Shown: positions 16,159 to 23,535 of the stretch, one piece after another
Position numbering within the stretch: position 1 is the stretch's first letter
Layout of the letters: every line of letters starts with the position of its first letter
Translations under genes and position numbers: made by a program
DNA from: a virus
Reading direction: 5' to 3' (one strand)
Virus record (IMG/VR): IMGVR_UViG_3300036846_000885
Span: 1 to 37,307 of that record
DNA: 37,307 bases
The notes under the pieces: model-generated
Seen by the model: only the letters and a program-made list of their open reading frames with translations
What the model was told of the DNA's origin: nothing
Databases searched by the model: none

Positions 16159-16848
16159 TTAGCCCGACCGGCGACGCCGCCACGCGACAAATCCCAGCGA
16201 GGCCAGCATTGTTCCGAGCATTCCCAAAGTACCCGGCTCCGGAACCGCCGTCTGAAAGATCGTGTCGGTTATCCCAGTCAGGTTGGTGCCCGCCGTCGTA
16301 TTCGTGACCGTTTGGGTGATGCTCAGATTTGAAAGGTTGGGGACGACGGCTTGCAGGACCGGACAAGTAGAAGCTGGGTCTGTGGCACCGCTGGCGAGGG
16401 TTGCCCTAAAACAGTTGAGGCTGATATCGCCACCTCCCACAAGATTCGTGTGGGCGCTGAGGCCATTCAAAGTGATGTCCTCTTGGAAGGCTGAGATGAG
16501 GTCGGTGCTTCCCGGCGCGACCGCGACCGAATAGTTGATGTTGCCGGTGGCAAGCCCGCTGACTTCGCCTTGGAACTCTACAGTGACCGAATTGGCAGTG
16601 ACGTTTATGGTGAACTGGGCGTTGCCCGCTTGGCCGGTGATCGCGCCGCCGACGCTTGCGCTGCCGAAGATCTTGTCACCTACCTGCACGCAATTGCCGC
16701 TTGACAGGCCTGCCAGATTGGTAGTGCCACCTGACGCAAGCGGAGTGGTTGTAGTGCATGATGGTGCTGCGGCCTGAGCTGAAGCTGCCGAAAGCAAACC
16801 GATGCCAGCCAGCAAAGCGACATGTGTTGCCTTCATCTTCCGGGCCAT
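16159..16848 (-). CDS. PEP-CTERM sorted surface protein 2
   Basis: A 229-aa secreted protein. The ATG at 16848 follows AGGGGAGG; a TTG seven codons upstream is less likely. The signal peptide (MARKMKATHVALLAGIGLLS, cleavage near SAQAAA) precedes a beta-rich domain with a C...GNCVQVGDKIFG pattern typical of PEP-CTERM proteins. The C-terminus is VPEPGTLGML (202-211), a TM helix and WRRRRSG, the same last seven residues as PEP-CTERM protein 1. Host exosortase would anchor or process it. It heads the island operon, just after an AT-rich promoter-like region. Confidence 0.9.
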   Translation of the reverse strand: MARKMKATHVALLAGIGLLSAASAQAAAPSCTTTTPLASGGTTNLAGLSSGNCVQVGDKIFGSASVGGAITGQAGNAQFTINVTANSVTVEFQGEVSGLATGNINYSVAVAPGSTDLISAFQEDITLNGLSAHTNLVGGGDISLNCFRATLASGATDPASTCPVLQAVVPNLSNLSITQTVTNTTAGTNLTGITDTIFQTAVPEPGTLGMLGTMLASLGFVAWRRRRSG

Positions 16849-16923
16849 GACGAATCCTCCCCTAACCAACTTACATCAATTCGCCATGCAAAAAACGCGC
16901 CCCTAATAAAATCAAAGAGTTAT

Positions 16924-16944
16924 GACGTCTTAATTTAAGATATC
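16924..16944 (-). promoter_or_regulatory. AT-rich promoter region with 21-bp dyad
   Basis: The 16849-16984 gap is strikingly AT-rich against a GC-rich genome. At 16924-16944 a 21-bp dyad has half sites GACGTCTTAA and GATATCTTAA matching at eight of ten positions around a central T. On the minus strand TTGTCG and TTAAAT, about 17 bp apart, could be -35 and -10 boxes. It probably gives the PEP-CTERM genes a private, regulated promoter. Confidence 0.5.
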
Positions 16945-16984
16945 GTAAGATTTTCCGACAAACCCTCCGAAAACTTTACACGTC

Positions 16985-17224
16985 CTAGCCCGGTCTGGCC
17001 TCGCAGTCGCGAACCATCTGCATGACTCGCGCCGGAGGTTCAGAGACAGCAAACCCCCGCGGTCCCCCGAGATACAGAATGCTGCCGGTGCCGGGCGCGA
17101 CATGCTCCCGATACCCGGCAACCGGCCTGACGACCCGTATGATGTCTGCGCGCAGTACAAAAAATTCGCTGCCATCAGGCGAATGGAGCGCCAGAACGCA
17201 GGCCGCCACGAGGCTCGCGAACAC
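16985..17224 (-). CDS. Small FlbD-like protein
   Basis: 79 aa from a GTG that follows the scaffold stop by one base (TGAGGTG); a longer start inside the scaffold gene is possible. The arrangement LHSPDGSEFFVLRADIIRVV, then GSILYLGG, then SEPPARVMQMVRDCE resembles the small FlbD family (a beta-rich core, an 'F-L-N-x-D-x-I' strand and a C-terminal helix), related copies of which I recall from phage structural operons. Function in phages is unknown. It is the last gene of the conventional head module before the accessory island. Confidence 0.6.
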   Translation of the reverse strand: MFASLVAACVLALHSPDGSEFFVLRADIIRVVRPVAGYREHVAPGTGSILYLGGPRGFAVSEPPARVMQMVRDCEARPG

Positions 17225-17225
17225 C

Positions 17226-18053
17226 TCACCGCGAGATCCGCGAACGGCGCTCGTCACGGTCGCGCCTGCGGATAAACTCAGCCATCGAGACGCGGTTGTC
17301 GTCGAGCGGGCGCTCGGCGGCGCGGCTGGTGCCGCCCACCGGGCGATACGGTTCGGGAGCGCGGCTCACCGGGACGGTTGCCCCATTCCCGGCCCCGTTG
17401 CCAGCACTCGGCGCGAGCCGCGCCAACTCGTAGGCCATCGCGCCATAGGGCAAATTCAGAATGCGCGCGGCGTTGTCGAGGTTCTTCGCCAATTCGCGAT
17501 AGACCCGGTGCGCGTCGGGGATCTGCGTCACGATCGCCAGGGCGTCGGGCCGGTCGCCCCAGCCCACTGCCTTCAGCGCTGAGACGGCGTCGTCCATCGC
17601 GGTGCCGTATTCCTGCTGGCCATTCTGAAAGAGTGAATTGCACTGGCGGTTGAACTCCTCGGCGACCTGCTTCTCGCCCAGTTCGCGCCGGGCGCGTTCG
17701 TAGGGATCTTCCTGGCCGGGCGGCCCCGGGCGCTGTCCTTGGCTCGCCTCTCGGCGGATCCGCTCGAACTCACCTAAGACTTGGTCGCGCTGGCGCTGCG
17801 CCTCGAACTTCTCTCGGGTCAGCCGGTCGATGCGCATCTGCTGCGCGAGGCGCTGTTCTTCGACCGTTTGCTCCCCGGCAGGCGGGGGCGGCTCTCCGGG
17901 CTCGTCCGGACCCGCTGGAGGGGCGGAAGGCTCTTCGGGCCTCTGAGGGGCGGGTTCCTCTCTAGGCCGCTCTACGGGCTCCGGAGGGGGTTCTACGGGT
18001 GCCCGTCTCGGCTCCTCGGGCGGCTCGGCGTCGGCCCGGATGCGGTCAGACAT
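17226..18053 (-). CDS. Putative scaffolding protein
   Basis: A 275-aa, highly charged protein without hydrophobic core. Residues 10-60 are an Pro/Glu-rich disordered arm. Residues about 62-140 are a long charged helix with coiled-coil character (QQMRIDRLTREKFEAQRQRD). A helical region follows, and the tail is basic (RRRDRDERRSRISR, last about 14). A basic C-terminal helix is the coat-binding element of P22 gp8 (about 303 aa), and the gene lies between portal and coat as in P22. Sequence similarity to gp8 is not evident, so the call rests on position, size and composition. Shine-Dalgarno AGGTGA precedes the ATG. Confidence 0.78.
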   Translation of the reverse strand: MSDRIRADAEPPEEPRRAPVEPPPEPVERPREEPAPQRPEEPSAPPAGPDEPGEPPPPAGEQTVEEQRLAQQMRIDRLTREKFEAQRQRDQVLGEFERIRREASQGQRPGPPGQEDPYERARRELGEKQVAEEFNRQCNSLFQNGQQEYGTAMDDAVSALKAVGWGDRPDALAIVTQIPDAHRVYRELAKNLDNAARILNLPYGAMAYELARLAPSAGNGAGNGATVPVSRAPEPYRPVGGTSRAAERPLDDNRVSMAEFIRRRDRDERRSRISR

Positions 18054-18056
18054 GGC

Positions 18057-18251
18057 TCACCTCTGAAACGGGTGCGGCAGGTCGTCCTCGTGCTCTTGGG
18101 TCCATTCCTCGGGATAATCCATCGAGCCCGGCTTGCCGTATTTGGTCGAAATGTAATGCTCTCGCGTCAACGGAATGCCCGCGCCCTGCATCAGGTCGAG
18201 GATCGGGTCCATCTCCGCCAGCTTGTCCCAATTGGGTGCCTCGTCAGACAT
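18057..18251 (-). CDS. Unknown 64-aa acidic protein
   Basis: A small acidic soluble protein (MSDEAPNWDKLAEMDPILDL at the start, DYPEEWTQEHEDDLPHPF near the end). Its ATG overlaps the end of the 541-aa gene (ATGTCTGA), and the scaffold ATG follows its stop by three bases, so all three are translationally linked. No family is recognised. Confidence 0.65.
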   Translation of the reverse strand: MSDEAPNWDKLAEMDPILDLMQGAGIPLTREHYISTKYGKPGSMDYPEEWTQEHEDDLPHPFQR

Positions 18252-19869
18252 TCTGCTCCTCCATCATGCGCCTGTGCCATTCCGGCACGCGGATGCCGCC
18301 CGCCTTCTGGATCACCGAATCCATCGCCATGTCGCGCGGCATAAAACCGTGCCGCGCCGCATAGGCACCTCCGAGCGCCGCCTCGTGCGCCGCCTTACCA
18401 ACGGGATGCACAAACTCGCCGGTTGCCTTGTTGATCTTTTTGTGCTCGGCCTGCCATAAATTGCGGATGGTTTCCCACACCACAGATTGTACCTCGCGCG
18501 GTAAGTAACGCCTACCTTCAAGTTGAGATATGGTATCCGCTGCGCGCCGGTAGGCATCCGCATGCAAACCGTAAAGACCCTGCGCACCCGTGTAGTTGGA
18601 AGCACTGCCGCTGCTGCCTAATCCCTGCGCCACCTTACGGTGCGTGCCGCCCAATGGCAGCATCAGATTGGCGTTGATGGCGTGCGTGTCGGCGGTAAGG
18701 TCGGCGTGGTGCTTGGGCAGGTAAGCCGCCGCATCCGGCGAGACGATATTATTGTAGAAACTGCGCACCTTGTGCTTCGCACCGAGCGCCCGCGAGATCG
18801 TCGGCAGATGGTCGTTCGATTCAATCGCCTTCACCGCGTTGGTGATGCTGCCCATATCGCCCCACGCCGCCGTCGCGTCCTTGGCTTTATCGCCTTCTCC
18901 CGCCTTGGCGCGGTATCGCTGCCCGCTCGGCGAGATAATGTCGTAACCGCGATCCGGCGAATGCATCTCGTCCATCGCGCGAATGAACATTGCCTTCTGC
19001 TCGGGATGCACCAGTTCGCGATAGCTCTGCCCGACCGCCATCGGCGAGAACTCGCGACCCTTTTTATGCGTCCCGCCGTGCAATACCAGCTCCAGCGCGC
19101 CTTTGGTGTCCTCCTCGCGCGCATCCACCATCTTCTGCATAAAGCTATGCATCTGCGGCGTGATCTTCGTATCTTGATGCTTGGCGTGTGTGTTCAGCAC
19201 GCGCTCGGCCAACGACACGTTCTGGTCCCAGTCCTTTTGTGGTGACAATGTAGCGATGACCGCCGCGGCCTGCCGCTTCGTCACGCCAAACCGCTGGCCC
19301 ATGTCGCCCGCCAGCCGGTTGGCACCGCGATACCAGTCTGCCGCCTTGTCGCGCCACGGCTCGTTCGCCACTCGCTTCCACAACCCGACAATGTTGTCAT
19401 GCGCATGCTCGATAAAGCGTTCAAGCACCGCGGCGTGCCCCAAGCCATTCGTGTCGATGAACGGATATTCGTTGCGGATCAGATCGGCATGCTTGCCCAG
19501 CGTATCGACAAGCGCGTCCTGTGCCCGCGCATGATGCTGCGGCCCGACATGGTTCTCGCCCATTCCCTCGGGCAGCATGGCACCGCGGTTGATCGAGAGA
19601 TTGTTCGTCTCATGTGGATCATAGGTCAGCTTCGCGCTGGTCGGGATGCGTGTCGAAACGCGATCCTCCAACCCTTCGCGAGAGCGCGGGAAGGCCTCCG
19701 GCAATCCGGACGGTTGCTGCGAAGGAGGCGGTGCTGCCTGCGGTGACATCAGCGGGTTGTCGGCGGGGGCGGGTGGCCCAGCCGGCCCGCGCAGAAGGTT
19801 TGCCGGAGCGGATGGCGGCGGCCCCGCAGCCGGTCCACCCCCTCCTTGCAATAGCGGATTATCGCTCAT
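18244..19869 (-). CDS. Unknown 541-aa protein, possible nucleic-acid enzyme
   Basis: Residues 1-60 are a disordered Pro/Gly-rich arm with two NPL[LM] motifs. A folded region of about 470 residues follows. Its conserved-looking blocks are DWYRGANRLAGDMGQRFG (178-195), AAAVIATLSPQKDWDQNVSL (201-220), KVRSFYNNIVSP (367-378) and LTADTHAINANLMLPLGG (391-408). The order 'A-ALSPQxxW-xN ... FYxNI ... T-DTHA' looks like a helix-hairpin-helix base-excision architecture (a catalytic D/H near the end), but this is a recollection-level comparison. An internal virion enzyme or a polyvalent protein are alternatives. It lies between portal and scaffold and overlaps both neighbours. Confidence 0.75.
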   Translation of the reverse strand: MSDNPLLQGGGGPAAGPPPSAPANLLRGPAGPPAPADNPLMSPQAAPPPSQQPSGLPEAFPRSREGLEDRVSTRIPTSAKLTYDPHETNNLSINRGAMLPEGMGENHVGPQHHARAQDALVDTLGKHADLIRNEYPFIDTNGLGHAAVLERFIEHAHDNIVGLWKRVANEPWRDKAADWYRGANRLAGDMGQRFGVTKRQAAAVIATLSPQKDWDQNVSLAERVLNTHAKHQDTKITPQMHSFMQKMVDAREEDTKGALELVLHGGTHKKGREFSPMAVGQSYRELVHPEQKAMFIRAMDEMHSPDRGYDIISPSGQRYRAKAGEGDKAKDATAAWGDMGSITNAVKAIESNDHLPTISRALGAKHKVRSFYNNIVSPDAAAYLPKHHADLTADTHAINANLMLPLGGTHRKVAQGLGSSGSASNYTGAQGLYGLHADAYRRAADTISQLEGRRYLPREVQSVVWETIRNLWQAEHKKINKATGEFVHPVGKAAHEAALGGAYAARHGFMPRDMAMDSVIQKAGGIRVPEWHRRMMEEQNV

Positions 19870-20228
19870 CCCCGCCCCATCATCGCCTGCAGCAAGCCCA
19901 TCTGATCCATCTGTTCAGGCTCACTGACGGCGCTTCCTAGGCTCATCAAGCTTTTCGGGTCGCCCGCCTGCGGATTGCCCTGCTGCAACAGCGGCACATT
20001 CGGAGCCAGCAGTGGGTTTGTCTGGCGCGGCGTACCCGCATTCCACGGCTGCGCCATCGCCAGACGCTGGATCTGCTCCGCGTAATTCTGCTGCCGCTGC
20101 GCGAGAAACTGCTGCCAGCGCTCCGACTGGCTCGGCGGCGGGTTCTGAAATAGCTCGAAATGCAGCGGGTTGGGTGGCCCATAGGGGCTCGGCGTGCCCG
20201 GCTGGGTCGGCGGGTTGGGTCCGGGCAT
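19866..20228 (-). CDS. Pro/Gln-rich disordered protein, 120 aa
   Basis: Mostly disordered: an N-terminal Pro-rich arm, a Gln-rich helix (ERWQQFLAQRQQNYAEQIQR, about 36-55), then TNPLLAPNVPLLQQGNP and a Met-rich C-terminus. It overlaps the 541-aa gene by ATGA and follows the small TM gene by one base. It shares NPLL motifs with several neighbours. It may be a minor internal virion protein; this is inferred. Confidence 0.65.
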   Translation of the reverse strand: MPGPNPPTQPGTPSPYGPPNPLHFELFQNPPPSQSERWQQFLAQRQQNYAEQIQRLAMAQPWNAGTPRQTNPLLAPNVPLLQQGNPQAGDPKSLMSLGSAVSEPEQMDQMGLLQAMMGRG

Positions 20229-20387
20229 CTAGGGAATCCCGCGCGCCAGAAACACGGCTAGCCCCAACAAGGCCACGCAGACAAAGGCCAGCCAATTGGC
20301 CGCCCACGCCCACGGCGCTGCCGGCGGGCTGAACGCCACCAGCCACAGCACCATGAACACGATGAATAATATCTCGATAACCAGCAT
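20229..20387 (-). CDS. Small two-TM protein, holin-like
   Basis: 52 aa beginning MLVIEILFIVFMVLWLVAF, with hydrophobic segments at about 2-19 and 29-48 joined by SPPAAPWAW. The ATG at 20387 is preceded by a G-rich stretch (AGAGGGGG, about 8 bases off); a GTG at 20462 would add a polar arm. Size and topology fit a holin or a membrane anchor, but location in the packaging/head section rather than beside a lysin argues for caution. Confidence 0.6.
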   Translation of the reverse strand: MLVIEILFIVFMVLWLVAFSPPAAPWAWAANWLAFVCVALLGLAVFLARGIP

Positions 20388-20403
20388 GTCAGGCCGCCCC
20401 CTC

Positions 20404-20577
20404 TCATCGTGTTTGGTGTCCGCATCGCGGGCAGCGTGGATCGTCGGTTGTGTTGTCGTCACAATACGAACAATAGCGTGTCACGGGTGGCTGGCGATTG
20501 CGAGCAGGCACACGAGGAGTCCTATCGCCAAGATTATTTCTGGCTCGTGGCGTTGAAACATCGGCTTTCCTTTTCAT
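20404..20577 (-). CDS. Small zinc-ribbon protein
   Basis: A 57-aa frame starting MKRKADVSTPRARNN and ending in a CxxC...CxxC ribbon: YCSYCDDNTTDDPRCPRCGH. The Shine-Dalgarno (AGGGG) is only three bases before the ATG, so it may instead start at the GTG 20484 (VTRYCSYC..., 26 aa), which overlaps the stop of the TM micro-gene (20481-20561). The CPRCGH motif makes a real zinc ribbon likely in either case. Function unknown. Confidence 0.5.
   Translation of the reverse strand: MKRKADVSTPRARNNLGDRTPRVPARNRQPPVTRYCSYCDDNTTDDPRCPRCGHQTR
20481..20561 (-). CDS. Micro-ORF, single-TM peptide
   Basis: A 26-aa frame: MFQRHEPE, then the TM segment IILAIGLLVCLLAIA, then SHP. It has a well-spaced Shine-Dalgarno (AAGGAAAGCCG before ATG) and its TGA overlaps a GTG start for the zinc-ribbon frame. 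It is nested in another frame of the longer zinc-ribbon reading, so only one arrangement may be real. A small membrane peptide is plausible; no function can be given. Confidence 0.4.
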   Translation of the reverse strand: MFQRHEPEIILAIGLLVCLLAIASHP

Positions 20578-20583
20578 CGGCCC

Positions 20584-21075
20584 CTATTGTCCGTAGCCCG
20601 GGATCACTGGCTCCTGCCGCCGGGCTTGCAGCAGTTGCGCCAAGGTGGCCGGCCCGCCCGGGGCCGCGCCCGTCAAATACGGCATCAGGTTGAACGAGCC
20701 CGGCTGCGGTGGCGGTGCCATCGGCGTCCCCGGTGCCATGCCCGGAATGCCCTGTTGCATGCCCGGCATGCCCATTATTCCACCGGGGCCACCGGGACCA
20801 CCGGGGCCGCCGCCCGCCATTCCACCGAGGCCGCGCTGCGCCATCAGCAGCTGCAACAGCTGCGGGTTCATCCCGCCTGCCATCAGCGGGTTAGCGCCGA
20901 TACCGGGAGCCTGACCCATCGCCCCCGGCATCGCGCCCCCAAGCCCCGGTTGTTGTGGTATCCCGCCCGGGATTACGCCCCCTGGCATTCCGGGCATGCC
21001 GCCAGCACCGCGGTTCTGCATCAGATGCAGAAACAGCATGCGCTGCTGCGGTGACATTTGTTCCCAAGGCGGCAT
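20584..21075 (-). CDS. Collagen-like Gly/Pro/Met-rich protein
   Basis: A 163-aa protein. Residues 1-20 are a polar helix (MPPWEQMSPQQRMLFLHLMQ). Residues about 22-125 are low-complexity Gly/Pro/Met, including GGMPGMPGG, GGPGGPGGPGG and GIPGMAPGTP, with a Gln/Leu segment MNPQLLQLLMAQRG between them. The C-terminus is GGPATLAQLLQARRQEP. It begins right after the portal stop (TGACATG). It is probably an extended or disordered virion component; Gly-X-Y runs are too irregular to call a collagen triple helix. Confidence 0.7.
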   Translation of the reverse strand: MPPWEQMSPQQRMLFLHLMQNRGAGGMPGMPGGVIPGGIPQQPGLGGAMPGAMGQAPGIGANPLMAGGMNPQLLQLLMAQRGLGGMAGGGPGGPGGPGGIMGMPGMQQGIPGMAPGTPMAPPPQPGSFNLMPYLTGAAPGGPATLAQLLQARRQEPVIPGYGQ

Positions 21076-21076
21076 G

Positions 21077-23464
21077 TCATCCCCCTAATGGATTGTTGCC
21101 GTTAGCCGGCGGCGGCAGTCCCGGCGGAGACACGGGCGACAAGGCCGCTGCCATGCCCAAGGCCCCCGGCGGCGGCGCGGCCCCCGGCGGCGTCCCCGGC
21201 ATCTGCTGTCCTTGCAACCCGCTGTTGATCGCATCGGCCTGCATCGCGTCCTGCATCGCCATCTGGCTGACCGGGGCCATGCCAACTTGTTGCAGCGCGT
21301 CCTTCACCATCTGCATGATCAGGACGCGCACCTCTTGCCCATCGACATAAGGCGAATCGGTGTCCCTCATCGACATCAAGGCACCCATGCGCTTGGTCAC
21401 CGCGTCATAGGCGTCGATATCGACCCGCTCGTCCGTCGCCTGCCGCTTCATCTTCTCGACGGCGAGCTGCTCCGACACCAGCGCGACATGCGCCTGCAGC
21501 CCTTGCACCTGCTGCGACAGGGCTTGCTCCTGCGGACTCGGCCCCTGCCCCAAGGCCTGCGGCGGCACGAGGCGCTGCAGCCGCTCGGCCAGCTCCTCGG
21601 CCATCGGAAAATCGGCGGCCTTGAACAACAGATCGCCCGTCACATTCAACAGAGCCGGTGCTGTAGCGATGATCTGCGTGAAGGCATCAAACGCCTGCTG
21701 CCGGCGCGTCGCGTAAGCCGGGCCGACATCGGCCTGCACCTCGTAGCGCCCCACCGATGGGTTGAAGATCCGCACCACCGCCGCGGCCATCGCCTGGGTC
21801 GGCGAGGGCGGCGCGATCCCGCCGGCCTGCTGCGGCGGCTGCGGGTTGGGCTGCGTCTGCAAGGCCTGCGGCTGCCGCGGGTCAAGCTGCACCCGGTCCA
21901 CCGTGCCGTCCGGTGCCACGATGCGCAGCACACGCGGCGTGTCGTAAACTTTCGGGATCAAGTCGATCAGGATGCGCCCGGTAAACCTGATCGCGATGGC
22001 GAGATTGTCGATGTAGTGATAGGTCGCCGTGTCGCCTTGGCGCTGCCGCAATGCCAAGGCCTTCCCCGAGCTTTCGCTCATCTGGTCGCGCTGGCCCATT
22101 GTCGGCTGATACTGGCCCGAGGCGAACATCAGATCCTGCTGCGCCGCCTGCATGCCCATGACATAGGCCTGCGCCATCTGCGGCGGTTCCTGGCGCTGCG
22201 GCGGCGGCAATTGCTGCCCCTGGTCGTCGCGGGCATTGAACGGCAAGACGCTGTGGTTCTGCGTGTTTGCGGTGTCCCAGTATTGCTGGAACGATTCAAT
22301 CGATTCCGCCGCGGCGATGTATGGCGTCTTCGATTGCAGCGCGACTTGCTCCACGGCACTGCTGGCCCAATAATTGTAGATCCGCTGCGGGTCTTTCAGC
22401 GCGCGTACGTGCCCCTTACGCTCGAGCCGGCCTTCAATAACCTCTTCCTCGCCAATGACCCGCACGAGCGGAATGTATTTGCCCACTTCATTCTGCCGTT
22501 CGACGATCTCGCCGCCAACGATCTTCATCCACTGCAATTGACGCCGCCGCACCTTTCTCCGCCGCAGCGACATGCGGTCAAGCTCGTCGAACGAGCGGTC
22601 GTCCGACAGATCGCTCTCGTGCAAGGTCGAGCCGTCCTGCAGCAGGTGCAGCGTGTCGTCGTCTTCGACGATGCGAAAATACTCGGCGACGCGCACATGA
22701 TCTTCGTCGAGCCAGCCGCCTTCGATAATCGGTCCCATCGAGGATTGAGGGATGCGCTCGCGATATTCCGGGTATCTGCTCTCAAACTCATCGCGCGGCA
22801 CGTCATCGACGACAAAGGCCCAGCGCGCGTCCGCGCCATCCGCCTCTTGGATGTCCGGATCGAGATAGACGCTCATGGCGTCGCGCACGCGCTGAATGCG
22901 GCAGCCTTGCTCCATGCTGCCGTCTTCCTCGTACTCGGTGACGACGCGCCACCAGCCGATGCCGCCATGCACTTGGTGCGTCGTCGCCGTGTCGTAAGCA
23001 ACCGAGGCGTTGCTCATGTACTCGATATGCCGCACAACGCCTTCGTATACGTCGGCGCTGGCCTTAGTAGCCTCATCGCTGACCGGGTTGATGCGGATCT
23101 GCGGTTTGTTTTGTTTCGCGTCGTTGACGATCTGCAGGCAATGCTGCCTCGTCTTGTTGACCGTTAATGATGGCTTGTCGCCGCGGTCGGAGTACATCGT
23201 GGCGGGCCATTGCCAATGATTGTCCGAATCGCCGTTCACAAATTTCAGATCGTCGTTGAACTGAGCGCGGAACTGACCTTCCCAGTCCATGACGCGGCGG
23301 AATCTCTCCCGCGCCTCGTAAAGGATGTCGTCGTCGTCCTCCCAGCCTTGGCCATAGACCTCGCGCGCCATCTCGTTGCGAGGACGTTCGCCTACCCGCG
23401 GCGCTGGATCTCGATGGGCGTCGGTCCCCCTAAGCCCCGGATTTGGTCTAGCAGCAGAACGCAT
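21077..23464 (-). CDS. P22 gp1-like portal protein
   Basis: A 795-aa P22-type portal (P22 gp1 is 725 aa). Recognisable blocks: FNDDLKFVNGDSDNHWQWPA (about 68-87), KPSLTVNKTRQHCLQIVND, then PQIRINPVSDEATKASADVY (about 120-140), YLDPDIQEADGADARW, and a late RGDTAT/YHYIDNLAIAIRFTGRILIDLIPKVYD wing region. The C-terminal about 100 residues are Pro/Gly-rich and end in NPLGG. The ATG at 23464 has the Shine-Dalgarno AGGGGAAC. It forms the dodecameric DNA channel and docks terminase; TerL lies 0.5 kb upstream. Confidence 0.9.
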   Translation of the reverse strand: MRSAARPNPGLRGTDAHRDPAPRVGERPRNEMAREVYGQGWEDDDDILYEARERFRRVMDWEGQFRAQFNDDLKFVNGDSDNHWQWPATMYSDRGDKPSLTVNKTRQHCLQIVNDAKQNKPQIRINPVSDEATKASADVYEGVVRHIEYMSNASVAYDTATTHQVHGGIGWWRVVTEYEEDGSMEQGCRIQRVRDAMSVYLDPDIQEADGADARWAFVVDDVPRDEFESRYPEYRERIPQSSMGPIIEGGWLDEDHVRVAEYFRIVEDDDTLHLLQDGSTLHESDLSDDRSFDELDRMSLRRRKVRRRQLQWMKIVGGEIVERQNEVGKYIPLVRVIGEEEVIEGRLERKGHVRALKDPQRIYNYWASSAVEQVALQSKTPYIAAAESIESFQQYWDTANTQNHSVLPFNARDDQGQQLPPPQRQEPPQMAQAYVMGMQAAQQDLMFASGQYQPTMGQRDQMSESSGKALALRQRQGDTATYHYIDNLAIAIRFTGRILIDLIPKVYDTPRVLRIVAPDGTVDRVQLDPRQPQALQTQPNPQPPQQAGGIAPPSPTQAMAAAVVRIFNPSVGRYEVQADVGPAYATRRQQAFDAFTQIIATAPALLNVTGDLLFKAADFPMAEELAERLQRLVPPQALGQGPSPQEQALSQQVQGLQAHVALVSEQLAVEKMKRQATDERVDIDAYDAVTKRMGALMSMRDTDSPYVDGQEVRVLIMQMVKDALQQVGMAPVSQMAMQDAMQADAINSGLQGQQMPGTPPGAAPPPGALGMAAALSPVSPPGLPPPANGNNPLGG

Positions 23465-23506
23465 GTTCCCCTACAATCGCTGCGTTTGCTGTTTGTACGA
23501 AACTGG

Positions 23507-23535
23507 GGCGAAGCCGGGTGGCTCGCCTCTTTTTT
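23507..23535 (+). terminator. Intrinsic terminator, plus strand, antisense to late operon
   Basis: GGCGAAGCC (one bulged A) pairs with GGCTCGCC across a four-base loop (GGGT), directly followed by TCTTTTTT. This is a textbook Rho-independent terminator for plus-strand transcription. It lies in the gap between portal and the 92-aa gene, both on the minus strand, so it would stop antisense RNA. In the minus direction it has no T-tract. Confidence 0.65.

Noticed and set aside
12503-17224. Diversity-generating retroelement (template/variable repeats) in the head/tail region
   Set aside because: No reverse transcriptase frame and no near-repeat with adenine-specific differences; only the short tandem repeats described were found.
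21212-23167. 651-codon open frame antisense to the portal gene
   Set aside because: Lies wholly antisense to a well supported portal; His/Arg/Leu-rich composition is that of a GC-rich antisense frame with no domain or ribosome-binding site.
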